NCBI RefSeq assembly: GCF_000151315.2 | Contig: NW_011887298.1 | Coordinates: 65,626-129,625 of the forward strand | Source of the DNA: Capsaspora owczarzaki ATCC 30864 | Taxonomy: Eukaryota; Opisthokonta; Filasterea | DNA: 64,000 bases | Direction of reading: 5' to 3' | Shown here: piece after piece, positions 1 through 11,532 of the stretch | How positions within the stretch are numbered: position 1 is the first letter of the stretch | Layout of the letters: every line of letters starts with the position of its first letter | Notes under the pieces: generated by a model | The model's input: only the letters and a program-made list of their open reading frames with translations | Databases searched by the model: none | Told to the model about the DNA's origin: nothing | Program-made: the position numbers and the translations under genes

Positions 1-511
1 TTTTTTTGGACGTCCCACTCGACGTCACCAGACGCTGCAGCTCGTAGCACCATGCACCACTGGATGACAAAACACCACGTCGACAGCACAGCGCCGAGAG
101 TCATGGTGTGAGCGCGCTGGGAAGTGCGATGAACGACTTCGACCCTCGTCGCGTGATGGGGGTTTGAAAATGTCGCTCTTTTTTTTTTTTTTTTTTTTTT
201 TAGATGTCGCAGGCAGTGCGAAAAGAAGCGAAAAACAAAAAACCAAAACGGACACAAACAACACTCGCGCCATGCGAGAAGGTGCAGAAGGAGATGGAAA
301 AGAGTTTTGCAGAGTTGGAGGTCGTAAGCAAGCGGGGTTGGGGAGAGAGAGAGAGAGAGAGGACGAAAGAAAAAAAAAAAAAGAAAAAAAAAAAGGAACA
401 TGACCCAAGTTACAATGGATTGGACGATTAAAAAAAATAATAATAAAAATAATAAAAAAAAGAAAAAAAACGAAAAAAGAGAACCCAAAGCTGAACGGGG
501 GGCTCACGTAC

Positions 512-724
512 CAGTCGCTGGCGCTTGCTGGTGGCGGTGCGGGACTCAGGAGCATGGTTGGCCGAGCGGGAGCCAGAGGGGCGGCCGCGCTGGGGGGACG
601 AGCCGGTGGTGGTGGACGTCGTCACGCCTGCCTTGTCGGCTGCCGCTGTCACGGTGGTCGCAGTCAGGCTAGCAAAGGTGAACGGTATGCCTGCACGCAT
701 CTGCGCTTCCAAGGGGAGTTCCAT
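512..724 (-). CDS. Possible first coding exon of an unidentified minus-strand gene (partial)
   Basis: Reading down from an ATG at 724 there are 71 open codons, beginning MELPLEAQMRAGIPF and becoming rich in Thr, Ser, Ala and Arg. They end at a strong donor (CTG|GTACGTGAG, exon end at 512). The sequence downstream on this strand (about 200-510) is A/T-rich and low-complexity, as expected of an intron. An acceptor-like AG near 190 leads into sequence with one frame open to the window edge, but its phase does not match this exon. I do not recognise the product, and no conserved domain is visible. It could be the start of a gene running off the left edge, or a chance open frame; the donor quality is the main support. 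Confidence 0.25.
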
Positions 725-2126
725 GGCGAATTTTGTGTTGAGCTTGGAAGAAAAACAAAAAGGCTTGTTTTGTTCTGATGATGATAATCGTTGCGAGCAA
801 CAGAGCTGCCGACAATCAGGTGAACAAGGGGAAGGAAGAGAAGGGGAAAATAGTGAGGTGTCGCCTGCTCGAAAAAAAGAAAAAAGAAAAAAAAGGGGGG
901 TCAAAGGACGAATGACGCGCCAAATTAGGATTCTGCGACTCAAAATGAGAGTAAATACGAGTCATGCGCAAAATGCATCTCATCGCAAGCAGCAAACATG
1001 GGGGTAGGAGAAAGGAGGTCGAGCGAGGTTGGCAGTGGATCATGTGAAGCGCGGACAAAATGAAGCGGTGAAAGACGCAAAAAAAAAGAAAAAAAAAAAG
1101 GAAAAAAAAAAAAACAGGACACGTTGATGCATTCACAGTAATAACAATCATTGGCGTTTTCGATCGATGCGAGTGATGCGTGAGTGAGTGAGTGAGTTTT
1201 TTTGTGTGTTTTTTTGAAAATAGCAGCGACGGCAGCTGCTTGGGTTTTATTTAGCGGCTGACTTGAGTTTGCATTTGGGGAAGGTCTCTGCAACGGTTTG
1301 GGGAAGGGGCGACGGCCTTTTCGCACCCCTTTTCGATGGCTTTGCCTTCATTTTGAAGCCATGTACATGAGGCATGCATGCAGTTGGCTGCGGTCTGGCG
1401 AACAACCCTCCCAAAAAAAAAAAAAAGCGCGAAAAAATAAACAATAAATAATAATAAATCACAAAATGATGAGGCCATCGAGCGCAACAAAACTCAAAAT
1501 AACAACACGCGACATGGTGCAACTCTGGTCATGCGCCGATCAGAGACTCGAGTCGCAAGTGCTGCGGGGGAGTTTTGAGCATTGGTGACGGGTTCGTTTG
1601 CTGTGTTTGATGTTGCAGAGAGCGATTAAAGCGATAATGAAACGGACCACAATGAGAAAAAAAGCAAAAAGGAAAAAGTGCAAAAAAAAAAAAAAAAAAA
1701 AAAGCCGATGTGCGGCTGCTGCCTGAACCTAGATCTAGAATCACTACTGAAGCGTACGAAACGTATGCGGAAGTGTCGTTTGCTATGAATATAGTGAAGA
1801 ATGAGGGGGAAGACCGATTAGGGATGGAGTGCAGTTCGTAACAGTGCCCTTGTGTGTGTTTGTGGCTGCGGTTCCGGATTGGATTAGGAAAAGCCACAAA
1901 AACACACCACGCCCCGCACTCTGCCCCGAGCCGTGGCTTTTTTTTCTGAGGGCGAGCAAATGTCACCCACATGTCAGGCCTTCAATTATCAGCGGACCAT
2001 GCAAGCGGGGGTTTGGTGGTTTTTGCCAACTCGGGAAAGTTGGCCTTTTAATCAGGAGAGCCAAAAAAACCGGAAAAACACAAAAAACACAAAAAGTCGA
2101 AGGACAAACATGTGGGCCGGTTTCGC
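725..2126. other. Intergenic stretch, low complexity, no gene seen
   Basis: This 1.4 kb lies between the possible exon at 512-724 and the 3' end of the photolyase. It holds several A- or T-runs (near 1080-1114, 1415-1427 and 1679-1702) and a short GTGA run near 1185-1196. Open frames here are short and of biased composition. It probably contains the photolyase 3' UTR and the promoter of the left-edge gene. Confidence 0.5.
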
Positions 2127-4717
2127 TCACGACGTGCTGCGGTTGGAGGTGGTCGTCGTCGCTCGTGCATAATTCGAGCCGCGATCGATGCCTCCAGCCG
2201 CAGCTCCGCGCCGTTTGGCAGCCTGCTGGGACGATGGCGTCGACGGAAATCTTGCAGTGTACTTTGCCACGTCAAACTTGCGCTGGCATCCTTTCAGGTT
2301 CATGAATCGAATCTTGCCAAAGATGGGCTATGGAAGTGTGAAAGGATTGTAGCGAAGAAGGGAAGTGCAACCACGAAAAAAAAACCCACAAAAGAGAGTC
2401 GTGATCAGTTCTCCAAACAGAAACAACGCGCAGTCTCGTGCATCAACCAACAAACAACCAGACGAAATCGATCGCACACGTACACGCTCTCCCCAGCCCT
2501 GGTCGTGGATGCCGCAGATGGACCACATGCAACCTGTAGAGATCAAGACAGCAAATGCAAAACATCGCACAAAAAACCCGCAAAGCGAAAAGTGAGGGTT
2601 TTTTTTTCCCCGCCCACTCTTCGAAACATTGAAAACATTGGCTGTGCGCCTCGTACCGACATAGCCGTTGGGATCCCGGCCATCCAGATTGTACTTGTCG
2701 TTTAGATGAATGGCAATGCGGAGGGCCTCGCTCGGACTCGCAGTCCACTCGAGGATTTTCTTGGCCCAGTACATGCGCATGAAACCGTGCATTTTGCCCT
2801 CGCGCACCATCTCGAGCTGCGCCGCATTCCAGAGCAAGTCGTGCGTCGTGGCCGACTCGAGCTCCTCTTCAGTGTAGACAAACTCACGGGCATCTCCAGC
2901 GTGTGCTTGCAGCGTTTCTTGCGCCCAAGCCGAAGCGCCTGCGATCGAGTCGTAGTTGGGGTTGTAAAAGCAAAAGTTGTCCGACAGCTCGCGACGGACG
3001 AGCGCTTCCTCGACAAACACATCAACCGACTCACGACATCGAGCATGGGCTGCATACGCAACGAGAATGGCGCGCTGCGGCGCAATCTGACCAAAGTGAA
3101 AGTAGGGCGACAGGTTGGACAGCACGCGCTCGTTTGGGTCGTTGCGGACTGCGCCAAAGTACCGCATTCGCTGCTCCACAAACGTGCGCAGCGTAGTCAT
3201 GCCAGCCCGCGTGCCAGGGACAATGTCGGGCACAGCGGTAATGGTCCGGTTCACTTGGAGCGACGCACGCGCCGCGTCCCAATCAACCGGCGCAGACAGG
3301 CCCGATTGGAAGTGGGCGTTGCTGGAAGCAGCGGAACTGGCGCGAGCAGACTGTGGCGATGACGGTGATTGGCGAGCCGAACAGGGGTGAGCTGCAACCT
3401 CTGGAAACTCGGTGAGAAACTCACTCAACAGTTTGTGGAGCTTGGGGCGGATTGTCCTTGCTGCGTACTCGAGCTTGGGCGAAGCGTGCCAGCAAGGGAC
3501 GACGTTGTGAGCATCGAGCTGGATGAGCGGAATTCCAGTATGTGACTGGGTGGCACCGGTGGTCGCGATTGTCGTTTGGGCCAAGCTATTCGCCAGCTCG
3601 GTGGTCCAGCGTTGGATGACTCGCACGGGCGAGAAATCCGTCACCACAGCGCCAAGTCGCTTTGATTCGACAAAGCCTGGCAGGTGCTCTGCCGCGGTTC
3701 CCGTAAAGAGGTGAAAGGAAATGTTCAAGCCACGCAGCGCCTGTTTGAAAGAAAGGCACAGAATACAATAAACAAGACCGGCTTTTCACCACCACATGTA
3801 AATCCCACACCCCCTCGGTGCTCGCTTACAGTTTCAACCTCACGCAATCCTTCCATCATAAAATCGTATTGTCGAATTGTAGCATCCAGAAAGTGTGGGA
3901 CAAGACAGAATCCGACAAACAATGGAACTCGGTGCTGAATGGCGAGTTGCTGCGCGTAGATCAGCGCCCAGTTGTCTGCACACCAACAGACACGTGAAAT
4001 AAGCTGCTGACACACACAACCTGCAGCCATGCATACTGACCTTGCACGCGCTGATCGCGACTCATCCAGTACAACACTCCATCGTGTCCGCTCGGAATCG
4101 GCATGGGAGGTGCTGAAGCGTCCGCTCCAGTTGGCAAAATTCGTCGGATGCGCCGTTCGTCCACCATCTTGGGTTTGGTCACGTATGGAGGTGCGTGCAG
4201 CAACGAGCCCAGCTGGAGCAACGGGTTGGACGATGGAGGCGAGGGATTTTGATCCGTGTCACCGTCCGCGTCGGACTCTTGTCTCGCGTGCTTGGGTTGG
4301 TCTGGATGATTGCAATAGACCATGTTCAACCAAAAAATGCACCCATCAAAGTGAGAAGCAAGCAAAATTTGTGGCAGACTGTGTGAGTAGTATCGCATCG
4401 CATTGCTTAAAGCCCAAGCAAGTGCACTACTCGGGCGCCTTCACCCGCCAGGGAGCCCAAACGACAAAAGCAACACCAACATAGTCGAAAAATAACAAAC
4501 AGTGGAGCGCGCTTCGAAGGGAATGGCTACAGGAGCAAGAGAACGCTGGCTTACGGGAGGGTGAAGCATCGACGCTTGCCCTGCGCTTTGCCCTGGTGCC
4601 GACGGTCGCGCTTGCCTCGCTCGATGCTGGCGTCGCTGCAGCAGATGCTGCCTTGACCGCCGCTGCTTCCCCGACGGCAGTTGCGGCCGCGCGCACTGGA
4701 ATCGACCAACGTGGCAT
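2127..4717 (-). CDS. Class II CPD photolyase (deoxyribodipyrimidine photo-lyase)
   Basis: The enzyme uses FAD and blue light to split cyclobutane pyrimidine dimers in DNA. Six exons join in phase: 4717-4555, 4301-4041, 3975-3830, 3740-2657, 2533-2484 and 2327-2127. Class II landmarks appear in order: [18 protein letters not shown] at the photolyase domain start, [15 protein letters not shown], the segment [64 protein letters not shown], and [20 protein letters not shown] near the end. An N-terminal Ala/Ser/Lys/Arg-rich segment of about 55 residues before the domain could serve for nuclear or organellar targeting, but this is not shown. The product is about 635 residues, longer than usual for class II because of this segment and an Ala/Ser-rich linker near the middle. 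A tail of about 35 residues after KFDV is Arg/Ala/Thr-rich. It is tandem with the TBC-TLDc gene, 238 bp apart. Family assignment is very secure. Confidence 0.95.
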
Positions 4718-4955
4718 GACGACAAACTCTTGAAAAAAGCCCGAACGAAAAAAATCGAAAAAAACAAAGTCGCACGAGTTCTTTTTGGGACGTTTGGCGT
4801 TTTGAGTTCTGAACAAGGAGAGTGGGGTGAACAAGAAAAGGTTGCTTATTGTGGTACAAACGAACAATTACTCACACATACACACACTCACAATCAGAGA
4901 CGCTCACCCCACGAACAACCAAACAAACGAGTGGAACACACAAAAGAACAAACAC

Positions 4956-5672
4956 TCAATAATCGATAAATGCATGGGCTTCAACCACTACACACTTGAA
5001 GCTCGAAGGACCGCCAGTCAAGGGCTCATTGTCGAAGGTTGTGCATCGCCCCGTGGTTCCGCTATTGAGCTCCGAGTCGAGGAAGATGGCATTGTCCGTG
5101 CCGCCGCCGCCAATGACCAGGTTTTCGTTGGTGGCGTGCAAAAAGTAGTCGTCGACCTTCATGTTGAGAGGAGCGCTGATGCCGACCCACGGGAACTTGC
5201 GAGCAGCCGGTCGCAGGGTGAAGACGAACGACTCGCCGCTTCCAAAGAAGGCGCGCGTGTTGTGGCGATCCGTCCAGGGATGCGAGGCGAACGCACCAAA
5301 GATGGCGCCCTCGGCCGTCTTGAAGACGAGAAGCGTCGGCGCTGCATCCTGACACTTGAGATAGAGGGTCTTGAGGCTGTAGCCGTCGGTCGCGGTCGTG
5401 TACAAACGCTCAAGGTTGGAAATACGGAAGCGCAACGGAATCCACGCCCAGAGCACCTGCATGTCATCGTCTGTCAGCAGCTCGTCAGAGACCAGTGCAG
5501 GCGGAGTCGAAAGCCCTCCTGGAAGTGGGCTCGGGGCCTGGATGGTCGGGCGTGGCTTGTGAGAGAACTCGCGCGCAAGGACTGCCTCTTCGCTCTCGCT
5601 GGTGGTCGATGCGCTGCGCGTGGCGCGTGCATGCACCACCTCAGTCGTGGCTGCCTGTTGCTGCTCCTTCTT

Positions 5673-5708
<36 letters not shown>

Positions 5709-7687
5709 TTGCTTTTGCACCTTGCCTTTGCTTTGCCTGTCCAGGAACTGTGCCGCTGCAGCTTCGACGTGCCTTCTCGACATGGACAAGCGAAAGCTCA
5801 TGCGGACCAGCTGGTCGACACGCTGCAAATGTTTGACCGTGTCCGTGACTGTCTTGGCCAGGCCGGCCATGGTGGCAGACTCGTAGGCGCGCGATTCAGA
5901 CGCGGCCAGAATGGCAATCGACACGCGATAGAGGATTTTCGGCCCTTCGTTGAGGTAGCAGTCAATGATGGCCGAAATCGCAGGGAAGGGCAAGAGCTCG
6001 GTAAACCAGAGAATCCACTTGTCGACCAGCATTTCAAAGCGCTCATTCTCAGAGTCAATGTGCCCAATGTAACGCGACAGATCGGGCAGGTACTTTTCGA
6101 CGAGTTGGCCAATCGTGCCTCCGACCGTCTCGACTTGCTTGTGCGAGCTGAACAGGTTTTCAAACTTTTTCGAGTTCAGCAGCATCATCACACATGCGTA
6201 TGTCTGCGCTTCGGAGGTAAAGTGCATAAACACGGCCACGAAAAGAGGCAGCATGGGGCAGTGCACGAGGTCGGGACGCGCATCGCCAATCACGCACAGA
6301 ATGCGGCGCGCAATCAGCCTGCCCGACTGGTTGAGCCAAAACCGATCGATGGTCGCGGCGCTGGCCCCAAACAGCGGTGCGTTTTGGAGCAATGCCATGT
6401 GAAACTGCAGACGCACCGAGGCCGACTCGTTCAAGGGCACAGAGTACACGTGCTGCTGCGTGCCGTGGTGCAAGTTGTGATGGCCAGCGCCCGTCTTGGT
6501 ACTTGTTGGGACGGGCTTTGAGGGTTCGCCAAACAGTCGCCAGGCGGTATTCAGGTACGCCTGCTCCACCGCCGCCAAGTCGGCGAGTGAAATGTTGAGC
6601 AACCTCGGCCAGACCCAGTGACGGTGCTCGTACGGGACGCCATGGCGGAGGATTTGCTTGGTCTTTTCCGGAGCCAGGCCAAACAGTCCGTTGTCTGCTG
6701 GCCAGACCGAGCGAGCGACCTGTGGAGGAATCAAGCGTGAAAATGACAAGTTTTGCAGGTCAGTCAAGTGCATGGTTTCATGATACCTGAAATTCCAACC
6801 ATCACGATAAACAAGCAAACAACAACAGCAACAACAAGAACAAAAAAGACCAACCTGCTCAGCGCGGAGTGCGCACGCGCCCTTCAGGTGATCCGAAAAT
6901 GCCTCTCGGTCAACCCAGGGCGAGCAAATGTCGTCAGGCAAGCGAATCTTGTCGGGCGCACCTTCCGAGAAGGACGGCAGCGACATGAGATTACCACTGC
7001 TTCGGTTTGGACGAATGGCCGCAGACCGCGACATTGCCTCTGAGCGTTTCTGCTCGCGCTGCTTGGCTGTAATCCAAAACGACCGAAGCGTGTCGCGCGC
7101 GCTCTTTGTGGAGCCGTCCTGCGCGGCGCCCATTGCCGCCAGTGCCTCGACTTCAAGAGGCGCCTGTGCTGGGTGGTGTCGGTGGAGCGGCCGTGGTTGT
7201 TGTTGCTGTTGTTGCTGATCCTGATCCTGAGCCTGATTCTGGGTGACCTCGTCCACCCGAGCCTCACGAATCAACCGCAACGACGGCTTCTGCGTCTGCG
7301 TCTGCGCTGCTGCGCCCACCGTGTTCAGTCCCGAGCCAACACTGCTGCTGCTGCTGGCTGTTGCAGACACTGGGCTGAGTGCGACGGGCGGGGCGGTGCG
7401 CGTCTCCGACCTGCTGCGCTGGCGCATCATTCCAAACTGCAGCCCAGCGCTGCTCGACCCTGCCGAGAGTGACGTCGGCAGCTCGCCGCTCGACGCCCGC
7501 GGCTTGCTCGCCATCGGGCTGCTGCTGGTGGTAGCTGTGGACGGGTCGCTGGTCCTGCCGCTGCTCGACTGCGCAGATGCGGTGGTTGGCGCTGCGGTTT
7601 CAACGACAATGACTGTCGGCGGCGACTGTGACGAGTGAGGCTGCTGCTGCTGCTGCTGCTGCTTGGTGGCTGGCAGACCTTTCGACG

Positions 7688-7724
<37 letters not shown>

Positions 7725-7979
7725 GGCTGGGTCTGACGAGGCGCTCGAGCTGCTTGACTGACTGCTGTTGTTGTTGAGCAAACTGCCCAGCGACGAGTCG
7801 ATAAAGCCAAACGCTTGCGCAAACCGAGACATTGCGCTCTGTGCCAGCGAAGGCGCAGCAGCCGCTGGAGGGGCGGCCGTGGGTGCTGAGGATGCTGGTA
7901 CGTCCGTCGCGGGCGCCTGTGGACCCGAGCCAGAGCCAGAGCCAGAGCCAGTGCTAGACAGCGGCTGTTGGTGAGACAT
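4956..7979 (-). CDS. TBC and TLDc domain protein (TBC1D24/Skywalker-like)
   Basis: Two exons, 7979-6855 and 6719-4956, give 962 residues. The N-terminal 370 residues are low-complexity (Gly/Ser, long Gln runs). A TBC fold follows, starting near HGVPYEHRHWVWPRLL (about residue 397) and running to about 640, then a Gln-rich linker, then a C-terminal TLDc domain (about 800-962) with LYTTATDGYSLKTLY, FGAFASHPW and FFGSGESFVF. TBC followed by TLDc is the architecture of TBC1D24, a membrane-trafficking protein linked to ARF6/Rab biology and oxidative-stress resistance. The catalytic R-finger and Q-finger motifs of active Rab GAPs are not evident: the usual YxQG segment reads HCPM. TBC1D24 is likewise degenerate, so a scaffold or lipid-binding role is likely. 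The 135-nt intron has no stop in frame. The final residues AHAFIDY precede TGA at 4958-4956. Confidence 0.9.
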
Positions 7980-8206
7980 TGCGATGAAAACTGCCAAGAA
8001 ACAGATCAAACAAAAAAAGATAAAAAAAAGTGGATTGAATTCAACGTTGAGAGTGCGAATCAACAACAGTCCTCACACGCTGGGCGGAATCATGGTCCTG
8101 CAAATCAAGATGGAGTGGAATGATCTAGAAGAAGCGGAAGGGGGCGGGGGATGTGCTGTAACTGCTCACAAAGACAAAAACACGAAAACACAAATCTCAA
8201 CAGCAA

Positions 8207-9664
8207 TCATCGCGCTTTCCAGAACATCAGACCCATGGCCGCAGTCAGCGTAAACCAGGTGAGTGCGTATTGCATGTGCTCGTTGCGGACAGTCACGCGG
8301 GTTTGTCCAGGAATCGGAAGCGTGCCAAATCGCCAGTTGTCTGGACAAAAACGATGGTGTTGGGTCAATTCGACGTGTTGCCATTGTGCATGCACTTTCA
8401 AAGCAGCATAACACGAAAGCAAGGCGGCACACGGAAGAACGTACCAGCCGTGACATCCAGCATGACAGGCTCTGTGTCAAGGATTTGTGCCATTCGAGGA
8501 ATGTCTGCGACAATCATGCGCTTACTTCCGCTGCCGTCGAGTTTAATGAATTTGCTCTTCTGCAAGGGACAAGCAAGGAGCAAATGCGGAGAGCCGGGGG
8601 GGGGGGGTGTTGTGTAAATTGTCATGAGCCGAGAAACGAAACAAAAGTCGTTCGATTTGATTGGAAAGCTTGCCTTTTCAATTGGACGCAACACGGCGGT
8701 CATTTGTTGCTCGCCGACGATCTAAAGCAGTCAACGTGTCAAAGTGATCAAGCAAAGGTCAGTCGCCAGGCAACGCGAGCACACCCCCTTTTTTTTTCTC
8801 TTTGCAATTCGAGCAAGTCCAAAATCGCCCGCCTTACAAGTGTTTCTGGGCGCGCCTGAGGCAGCTCCTTCTCACGAGGAACCCAGCCTCGGTTGATAAG
8901 AACCCACTTGCCAGTGTCACTGCACAAACCAGGTGTGTTGGCCAAAGGCAAACAAGCAAAGTCCCTTGATCGTGAGCGACTTGAGATGGCACATCGCAAT
9001 TCGCCCACCGGTGCAGCTCTCGAAGCAGCTAAACTACCTCGCCCGATCATCCACTCCATCATCCACACCTCACCTCATCTTAAACGCAGTGACGACTTGA
9101 AATCCGAGGTCGGATTGCGGCGGTGCGTTCGTTTCGCGCCTTGGTCCAATGTAAATCTCGCGCTCGTGATCGAACGATCCCTTCACGTTGAATCTTGAAT
9201 ATGCATACTGGTCGAGCGTGTCTTCTTGAGCAAGGCTGTGCGTCATTGACAAAGAGCAGCATCATTCATGTCAGCATGATTCTCAACCTTCGTCGCAAGA
9301 GCGATCTCAAACTGCAGCCAGCCACCACCGTCGCTCTCCCAGCCACGTTGAAATGATGAAGCACTCTTCTTGACTGATGAGACTCAAGAATGGCGCTCGT
9401 TTGCCTTGGGGTGAGCGAGCCGACGCGATCTGCTCGCTGGCACTCTCAATCTTAACCTAACTCGCTCTCACACTACTACTCTCTCTGCTCTCTGCTCTCC
9501 GCTCTCGCTGCTCACCTGAGGTCGAATGGCTGTGGCGTCGCCTGCTGCTTGGCCTCCATTTCAGCGACAATGCCTTCCTTCCACTTGAGCCGCTGGACTT
9601 GCCACACGCCGAGTCCGAATGTGATTGCCGGCAGCACCAGCACCACGCGCTTGACTTGCGACAT
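8207..9664 (-). CDS. SURF1: SURF1, cytochrome c oxidase assembly factor
   Basis: SURF1 is an inner mitochondrial membrane protein needed for early complex IV assembly. Six exons close in phase: 9664-9516, 9235-9074, 8919-8838, 8721-8674, 8559-8445 and 8340-8207, giving 229 residues. Visible family features are the first membrane segment with FGLGVWQVQRLKWK (residues about 8-28), FNVKGSFDHEREIYIGPR, KWVLINRGWVPREK, and the C-terminal PIPGQTRVTVRNEHMQYALTW followed by the second membrane helix. Exon 4 is only 48 nt, and the intron after it has a GC donor (AAG|GCAAGC) in place of GT; no alternative GT lies nearby. A second in-frame ATG at 9718 would add 18 residues. It diverges from the coiled-coil gene that starts at 9905. 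Confidence 0.95.
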
Positions 9665-9904
9665 GTCAATAACAACAAACTGGATGTCGATTGAGATTGG
9701 ACTGAGCACAGCAAGCATTTATTGTAGATTTCTAAGATTTCTAAGATTTCTAAAATTGTTTGTTGATGCGTTTGGTGAAATCAAAGCAAACGAACAAACA
9801 AACAAAACGCGACATACGGAAAATGAACGGAACGGATCAGCACGGCGACGAAGCGGCCAAGTCCAGTCATATTTTGTTGTTTTGACAAACCAGAAACCAC
9901 AGCC
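9665..9904. promoter_or_regulatory. Short shared promoter between SURF1 and the coiled-coil gene
   Basis: Only 240 bp separate the two divergent start codons, so the core promoters must overlap or abut. A small tandem repeat of about nine bases (TAAGATTTC units) lies at 9724-9754. I see no clear TATA box. Confidence 0.55.
9724..9754. repeat. Minisatellite with TAAGATTTC-like units
   Basis: About three near-identical nine-base units occur inside the divergent promoter, just upstream of the SURF1 start. If the alternative ATG at 9718 is used, they fall in the 5' UTR or at the transcription start. Confidence 0.7.
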
Positions 9905-11221
9905 ATGCCAGTCATTGAGCAAAACCAGCCGCACCTCGGTGGCGATGACGCGACGATCGACGAGGTCGAAACCGGCTCCGGCTACCAAATTCGCTCGCGC
10001 ATGCCAAAGTTCGACAAGGCCAACGCCAGCAGCAACATCCCGCAAATGAACTCTACCAGTGCCTCGGAAATTGATGTCCAGAAGCTGCTGGAAGAAGCCG
10101 ACACCATTACGCGACGTGCCGCAATCGGCAAGCGGGCTGCGCTCGAGGCGGCGCAAATCCACAAAGACCTGAGGTTCCAGGCCGAGCAGATGCGCGACAG
10201 CACCGTCCTGCTAGAGCAGGTGAGTGCATTCGAAATGCGGGTGCAGAGGGGGGGGTGCCAACAATGTTGGTCTGATCGACGCGACGGGAGCGCAACGGAG
10301 GCGAAACGGAAGGGAAGCGGAGCGTTCATCTTGACCTGTATTTTCACGGCGATCTGAGACGAATGCACCAAAACGCATGTGCGAACATGTCGAATTCTTT
10401 TCATAGAACAGACTTGCTTGCCTGCATTCTGAGTAATCCACTCAGCAACCAAAGCAAAACAACTCTCACAGCCAGTTTCACAAACAAACAAAACAAACAA
10501 AAAAACGCAACCTGCACATTTTAAGACCTTTGCTCCTCACCTGTGCCAACGACAACACTCACTGCTATAGGAAGCTCAAGCCAAGGAAAAGGAGTTGCTC
10601 GACGAGCGCGAAAAGCTCCGGACTGAAGAGCAAGAGCTCGAACGCCAGCGTTCGCTCAAGCACAACGACGTTCTGCAGAAGGAGGCGCTGCGCGCGCAAG
10701 CGAAAGCAGACGTGCTCTTGCAGCAAAAGAAGCGCGAGTATGCGCTGCAACTCATCCAGCGCCACCAGGAGGGCACAGATCTCGCCGCCGCCGAGATGCA
10801 ACGCCTGGAGCTCGAGGTGCAGGAGGCCGATCTGCTTCGCCAGCGCGCCGAGCTGGTCAAGGCAAGAAAGCCCATTGCGTCGTGGATTCCCACCGAGATC
10901 AAGCCCATCAAGGTGATGGTGAATGTGCTCCCAGAGGACATTCCCGAGGCGCGCGTCGTGACTGAGAATGTTGCCAAGGGCGCTTCGGCTGGCTCGATCA
11001 TTGGCACGCGCATGATCACCCCGAAGCCTCCGCCGGTGCATACGTCTACCGTCAAATCCACCAGCACGAAAACTTCCAAAACAGTCGCCGAGTCCAAGTC
11101 GCACCACATGGCCGGGCTTTGGAGGCCTCACAAGGAGTTTGACATGTCCAACATCCAGCTCGAGGAGCCGATCATCCAGAACAAGTGGGGTCCCGAGGAC
11201 TTTCGTCAGTCGTCGGTTTGA
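9905..11221 (+). CDS. Coiled-coil protein of unknown function
   Basis: Two exons, 9905-10219 and 10571-11221, join in phase 0 and encode 321 residues. From about residue 55 to 215 the sequence is a long helix rich in Glu, Lys, Gln, Arg and Ala with heptad-like spacing (LLEEADTITRRAAIGKRAAL, then KEKELLDEREKLRTEEQELE and later repeats), so a continuous coiled coil is very likely. The last 100 residues are non-helical, with a Pro-rich start (WIPTEIKPIKVMVNVLPED), a Ser/Thr/Lys linker and a conserved-looking ending, GLWRPHKEFDMSNIQLEEPI then WGPEDF. No signal peptide or membrane helix is visible. I do not recognise the family; similar charged coils occur in cilium-, flagellum- or cytoskeleton-associated proteins, but nothing here proves that. 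It shares a 240 bp promoter with SURF1. Confidence 0.85.
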
Positions 11222-11532
11222 GGACGGCGTGCACGACTAGCGACACTCTCTGAAGCGCAGTCAATCAGTCACCCTAGTACACGACAGTATTTTGCTGCAA
11301 AGCAGTTTGAAAACAACATGTTTTTTGTCTTTGGCGTTTTAAGTTGCTGCTTGTCCTTGTTCGTTCTTCCCCTTGCTTTTTGAAAGTTCACATCCATCTC
11401 TGCAACAACCCAACACTAACATCTTCGAGAAACGAACAATTGTAAAATATAGCACGTTGTGTTTTTTTGTCACGGAAGAGAGTACATGAAACGACAATCA
11501 CAATTTCGAGCAAATAACAGCAGCCCCCATTA

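Noticed and set aside
4827-6521. Long plus-strand frame of 564 codons opposite the TBC-TLDc gene
   Set aside because: Shadow of the minus-strand coding exon: its Leu run is the antisense of the Gln repeat, and it has no domain.
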